A stretch of DNA of 64,000 nucleotides, from the NCBI RefSeq assembly GCF_021462825.1, contig NZ_JAKEEB010000031.1:23122-87121 (forward strand), given 5' to 3'. This document shows positions 61,280 through 64,000 of this stretch, piece by piece (within the stretch, counting starts at the first letter, position 1; each line of letters starts with the position of its first letter). A model generated the notes under the pieces. The model was not told the DNA's origin. It worked only from the letters and a program-made list of their open reading frames with translations, and searched no databases. This stretch comes from Streptomyces glomeratus. GTDB lineage: Bacteria > Actinomycetota > Actinomycetes > Streptomycetales > Streptomycetaceae. The position numbers and the translations under genes are program-made.

Positions 61280-62107
61280 ATGTCCAGCGGCAACATCGCC
61301 CTGCTCGGAGCCATCGCAGGCTTCACCATCTACCTCGGCCTCCCCCTCGGCCGCCTCCGCACACCCACACCCCGGCTCAAAGCCGGCCTCAACGCCGTTG
61401 CCATCGGCATCCTGATCTTCCTCGTCTGGGACGTGCTGACCCACGCCTGGGAGCCCATCGACGAGGCACTGGGCAAGCACGCCTGGGGAACCGTGGCATC
61501 CGGGGGCTTCACCCTGGTCGCCGGCCTGACCATCGGACTCGCCGGGCTCGTCCACTACGACGGCTGGATCGCCCGCCGCCGCGAAGCCGCCGCCCGGACC
61601 ACGGGCCCCGGCGCCGCCGCCACGGCCGAACTGGCGCCGAAGACCCGCAGCCAGGCGGGCTCGCTCGCGCTGATGATCGCCACCGGCATCGGCCTGCACA
61701 ACTTCGCCGAGGGCCTCGCCATCGGCAACTCCGCCGCCCAGGGCGAACTGTCCCTGGCCCTGCTGCTGATCATCGGCTTCGGCCTGCACAACGCCACCGA
61801 GGGCTTCGGCATCGTCGCCCCCCTGGCCGCCGAGGGCGAACGCCCGTCCTGGCCCACCCTCCTGTGGCTCGGCCTGATCGGCGGCGGCCCCACCTTCCTC
61901 GGCACCCTCGTCGGCCGGCACCTGGTCGACGACACCCTGTCGATCGCCTTCCTCGGCCTCGCCGCCGGCTCGATCCTCTACGTCGTCATCGAGCTGCTGG
62001 CCGTCGCCCGCAGGACCGCCCTCAAGACCCTCACCACCTGGTGCATCCTCCTCGGCCTCCTGCTCGGCTTCGCCACCGACGCCGTCGTCACGGCCGCCGG
62101 GGCCTGA
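61280..62107 (+). CDS. ZIP-family metal transporter, probably iron-regulated
   Basis: 275 aa from ATG 61280 with GGAG ~6 nt ahead. The two metal-site motifs are GLHNFAEGLAIG (His140-Glu144) and GLHNATEGFGI (His170-Glu174). Eight hydrophobic helices; the loop at ~100-125 is Ala/Arg-rich instead of the common His-rich loop. ZIP proteins import Zn, Fe, Mn or Co. An iron box upstream points to ferrous iron, or to a role under iron starvation; metal is inferred. It overlaps the convergent thioredoxin-like gene by 130 bp. Confidence 0.87.
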   Translation: MSSGNIALLGAIAGFTIYLGLPLGRLRTPTPRLKAGLNAVAIGILIFLVWDVLTHAWEPIDEALGKHAWGTVASGGFTLVAGLTIGLAGLVHYDGWIARRREAAARTTGPGAAATAELAPKTRSQAGSLALMIATGIGLHNFAEGLAIGNSAAQGELSLALLLIIGFGLHNATEGFGIVAPLAAEGERPSWPTLLWLGLIGGGPTFLGTLVGRHLVDDTLSIAFLGLAAGSILYVVIELLAVARRTALKTLTTWCILLGLLLGFATDAVVTAAGA

Positions 62108-62481
62108 GCCGGGGTCGTACAACCGGGGCCCGGAGCAGCCTGCGGAGCATCGGCCTCATGCGCTCCACCGGTGTCGGTGGCTGCCTCCAGGGCATGCCGG
62201 AGCTGTTCCAGCGAGGGCGCGCCTGCCAGGCCGTCGGAAGTGCGGTAGAGCCGACAGGAGAGCGACGGTTCGGCGTCGGGCTCGGCGAACGGATCGCGGC
62301 CGTCGATCAGGATCGTCGGGGAGCCGGTGAAACCGGACAGCTCGGCCTCGGGCCGGTCCGCGATCATCCGGGTCGCGAACGACGTGCTCATCAGCCCGGC
62401 GTCGTCCAACGCACGCCGCAACCGCTCCGCGGCGAGCCGGTGATTGGGGCAGCCGGGGACCACCAGGACCTGGATCTCCAC
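61978..62481 (-). CDS. Thioredoxin-like/alkylmercury-lyase-type small redox protein with run-on C-terminus
   Basis: 167 aa from GTG 62481. The core VEIQVLVVPGCPNHRLAAER, then GFTGSPTILIDGRDPFAEPD, has one Cys in PGCPN and a cis-Pro-like SPT, as in thioredoxin-fold proteins linked to metal or mercury genes. Homolog-like sequence ends near LEQLRHALEAA. The remaining ~70 residues (GGAHEADAPQAAPGPGC...) run antisense into the ZIP coding region and look like read-through after a lost stop. Confidence 0.65.
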   Translation of the reverse strand: MEIQVLVVPGCPNHRLAAERLRRALDDAGLMSTSFATRMIADRPEAELSGFTGSPTILIDGRDPFAEPDAEPSLSCRLYRTSDGLAGAPSLEQLRHALEAATDTGGAHEADAPQAAPGPGCTTPAQAPAAVTTASVAKPSRRPRRMHQVVRVLRAVLRATASSSMTT

Positions 62482-62751
62482 GCCCCCAGGATGGCGCGCC
62501 CTTGCTGCGTGACCAAGGGTCATGCCGACCGGCGTTCATCTTCGTGGACGACCGTGGTGCGGCGTTCACGGCCGGGGGTCCCGAGTTCGTCCAGCACGGC
62601 GACGGCCAAGTCCTCTGCGCTGTTCCGACGAGGCCGGCGCACCGCCGCCCCACAGGGAGTCGATCTCCACCCGCACCTCGTCGGTCGACGTGTCGGCGAG
62701 GCGCACCCGCAGATGGATCTCCCTGGGCACGAGGCCGCAAGGCCGCAACGC

Positions 62752-62812
62752 CGGAAGGCAGGAAGGCGGAAGGCAGGAAGGCGGAGGGCAGGAGGCCGGA
62801 AGGCGGGAAGGC
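62752..62812. repeat. GGAAGGC-type purine-rich tandem repeat
   Basis: About seven copies of 7-9 bp units based on GGAAGGC or GGAAGGCG in 61 bp. The 16-bp combination GGAAGGCAGGAAGGCG occurs twice in tandem. One strand is almost pure purine, so it may form unusual DNA and could be unstable. It is not part of a recognised gene. Confidence 0.7.
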
Positions 62813-62979
62813 GCCGACAGGCGGGACGGGTGCGTTCCGCAATCGGGCCGCCCGGCAATGCAATTGACGTGGCGTCAATCAGGACGGAGCCCCGCCGGAC
62901 AGTTCCCCGGCCGGCGTCACGTCGGTGCAGCCGAGGCGTTGGGGGATCCGGCGCCGTGACGCCCCGCGACAGCAAGAAA

Positions 62980-63005
62980 GGGGCGCCCCGTTTCCGGGGC
63001 ACCCC
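62980..63005 (-). terminator. Strong hairpin after the secreted protein gene
   Basis: GGGGCGCCCCG (62980-62990) pairs with CGGGGCACCCC (62995-63005) around TTTC with one mismatch. On the minus strand it is followed by TTTCTTGC. It is 70 bp after the stop at 63077 and is the likely terminator of that gene. Confidence 0.7.
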
Positions 63006-63076
63006 TCGGCCTGTTGGCGTCACTTCGCCATGATGCCTCTCGGCGTCAGTTGCGCGCGATGCCTCGTGGCGTCACG

Positions 63077-63481
63077 TCACCTCACGACGACGGTCACCGT
63101 CGGCGACATGGTGTTGCCGTGGATGACACGGAACCGCTCCGTGCCCCTGCTGGCGAGCCGGGTGGCAGAGATCGAGTAGGCGTCACCGTTCACGACCCTG
63201 ACGGTCTTCACGACGACCCACTTACCACCGCTGTAACGCTGGAGGCTGAGCACGTCGCCTGTCTTCAGGCCCTGGGTGCGGCCCGCGAACGTCACGGACT
63301 CGCCCAGCTTCAGCTCGGTCTTGGAGGGCTGCACGGTGATCGAAGCCGCGATCACGTTCGTGTTCGTCGCCACGGAGGGCGAGGCGGCGAAGGCGCCAGG
63401 CGCCCCAGCCGTCAGCATCGCGACGGCGAGCAGACCGGCGGGAAGGACACGGGCGGAGCGAGTACGAAGCGAGGATTTCAC
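63077..63481 (-). CDS. Small secreted Ig-like beta-domain protein
   Basis: 134 aa from GTG 63481, with AGGAGAG 6 nt ahead. A Sec signal (VKSSLRTRSARVLPAGLLAV, ending GAPGAFA) is followed by a ~95-residue domain with strands ITVQPSKTELKLGESVTFAG, VLSLQRYSGGKWVVVKTVRV and FRVIHGNTMSPTVTVVVR. This resembles bacterial Ig-like or beta-sandwich wall modules. No enzyme motif; probably surface-associated. Monocistronic, with its own terminator. Confidence 0.8.
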   Translation of the reverse strand: MKSSLRTRSARVLPAGLLAVAMLTAGAPGAFAASPSVATNTNVIAASITVQPSKTELKLGESVTFAGRTQGLKTGDVLSLQRYSGGKWVVVKTVRVVNGDAYSISATRLASRGTERFRVIHGNTMSPTVTVVVR

Positions 63482-63800
63482 GTTTCTCTCCTGTGCTGTG
63501 ACAGATCCCCCCTGACGGATCCCCCAACTGCGCGCACTTTCGAGGCTTCCATGGAGCCGACCGGGCGGCGACCCGGCCGTCACCGGAATGCAGTAACCAG
63601 AAAGCCCGGATGGCTGTTACTCTCCGTGAAAGAGCCAGGTCATTTCAGTAATTGTGAGAGTCCGACTTCTTACCTTCACTTCATGTCGTCACAAGCCGTC
63701 CCGGTGCGGAGGCCCCCCGAACACTCTCTGCCTAGGCTGGAAGCGCGGTCCCTCGATGGCCGGAACCGTTCGCAGAGCCGTACGCCAGGAGAGCACGCCG
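63482..63800. other. Divergent promoter region of the secreted-protein and permease genes
   Basis: 319 bp without a gene. AT-richer DNA is at 63600-63690. TAGGCT at 63733-63738 could be the -10 of the permease gene, but no matching -35 is present. Nothing else of note. Confidence 0.45.
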
Positions 63801-64000
63801 ATGGCCGCTACGGAGCACGCCCACCCGAGCCGGTTGCGATCGTGGATGCTTGAGGGGCTGTCCGACATGGGCAAGGGCACCTCGCAAGGCCCACACGCCC
63901 ATCCCCCCGAAACCCCCCACGAGGGCCAGCGCTGGTGGCGGGTGATGTGCCTGACCGGCGTCGACTACTTCTCCACCCTCGGCTACCAGCCCGGAATCGC
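63801..64000 (+). CDS. APC-type permease, N-terminal part (cut by window edge)
   Basis: The last 66 complete codons are present, beginning ATG 63801 (MAATEHAHPSRLRSWMLEGL), with AGGAG ~10 nt ahead; ATG 63846 (MLEGLSDMGK) is an alternative. After a ~45-residue His/Pro-rich leader comes the start of a first helix, RVMCLTGVDYFSTLGYQPGI, typical of actinobacterial amino-acid/APC-superfamily permeases. Substrate and full length cannot be told from this window. Confidence 0.6.
   Translation, partial: MAATEHAHPSRLRSWMLEGLSDMGKGTSQGPHAHPPETPHEGQRWWRVMCLTGVDYFSTLGYQPGI

Larger units (their letters stand above)
62482..63076. other. 595-bp region with purine repeats, palindrome and terminator
   Basis: No intact gene was accepted. 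62540-62740 on the minus strand has two frames that together read IHLRVRLADTSTDEVRVEID and then AEDLAVAVLDELGTPGRERR, possibly a frameshifted remnant. A GGAAGGC-type repeat fills 62752-62812. ATTGACG-TGG-CGTCAAT is at 62863-62879. A GC hairpin is at 62980-63005. Confidence 0.45.

Overview
The window is high-GC actinobacterial DNA and looks like a Streptomyces chromosome core. The signs are strong third-position GC bias, frequent GTG starts, stop/start overlaps such as ATGA and GTGA, a futalosine-type menaquinone gene set beside a complete-looking nuo operon, a CcsB/ResB cytochrome c maturation system, a large LuxR (LAL) regulator and a membrane-anchored PASTA-type kinase. No insertion sequence, prophage, CRISPR array, rRNA or tRNA was recognised. 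Identification is by reading motifs, not by database search.

Layout. Positions 1-14626 (minus) hold nuoA to nuoN (nuoN cut by the window edge), proton-pumping NADH:menaquinone oxidoreductase. The 781-bp gap upstream (14627-15407) carries a strong candidate Rex operator and other repeated motifs, followed by a secreted NlpC/P60 hydrolase (+). Positions 16382-19554 (minus) hold a Tat-exported FAD oxidoreductase and a geranylgeranyl-reductase-family flavoprotein. Positions 19655-20593 (+) hold a GNAT acetyltransferase and a small PASTA-like protein. Positions 20668-26732 (minus) hold menG, a degenerate amidohydrolase, mqnC, a prepilin peptidase, a Ser/Thr kinase and mqnA. Next come a cold-shock gene with a long leader, a CYTH-like protein, a LAL regulator facing a P450 plus DUF1259 pair, and a divergent acyl-CoA ligase / MaoC pair sharing twin palindromic operators. 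A YihY/BrkB membrane protein follows, ending against a decayed TetR gene.

Positions 38638-45240 (minus) hold a second menaquinone block: ubiD, mqnP (ubiA family), an Uma2 nuclease, ubiX, an Lrp regulator, mqnE, GNAT and DUF4229. Positions 45329-51521 hold a PLDc_N protein, LysR and EamA genes that overlap tail to tail, and a P-loop NTPase paired with a membrane-anchored periplasmic-binding-protein receptor. Positions 51552-59897 (minus) hold an SRPBCC protein, ccsB-resB-ccdA-tlpA, a lipoprotein deacetylase-like protein, a histidine phosphatase and hemL. The right end has a conserved hypothetical, a ZIP transporter behind an iron box, a thioredoxin-like protein, a secreted Ig-like protein and the start of an APC-type permease.

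How it fits together: MqnA, MqnC and MqnE, the UbiA/UbiD/UbiX set and MenG make menaquinone. Nuo feeds electrons into it, the Res/Ccs proteins mature cytochrome c, and HemL supplies the tetrapyrrole precursor. The window is in effect a respiratory-chain neighbourhood. The less explained parts are the NTPase/PBP receptor pair, the broken TetR with apparently surviving operators, the iron-boxed ZIP gene, and the amidohydrolase remnant next to mqnC.
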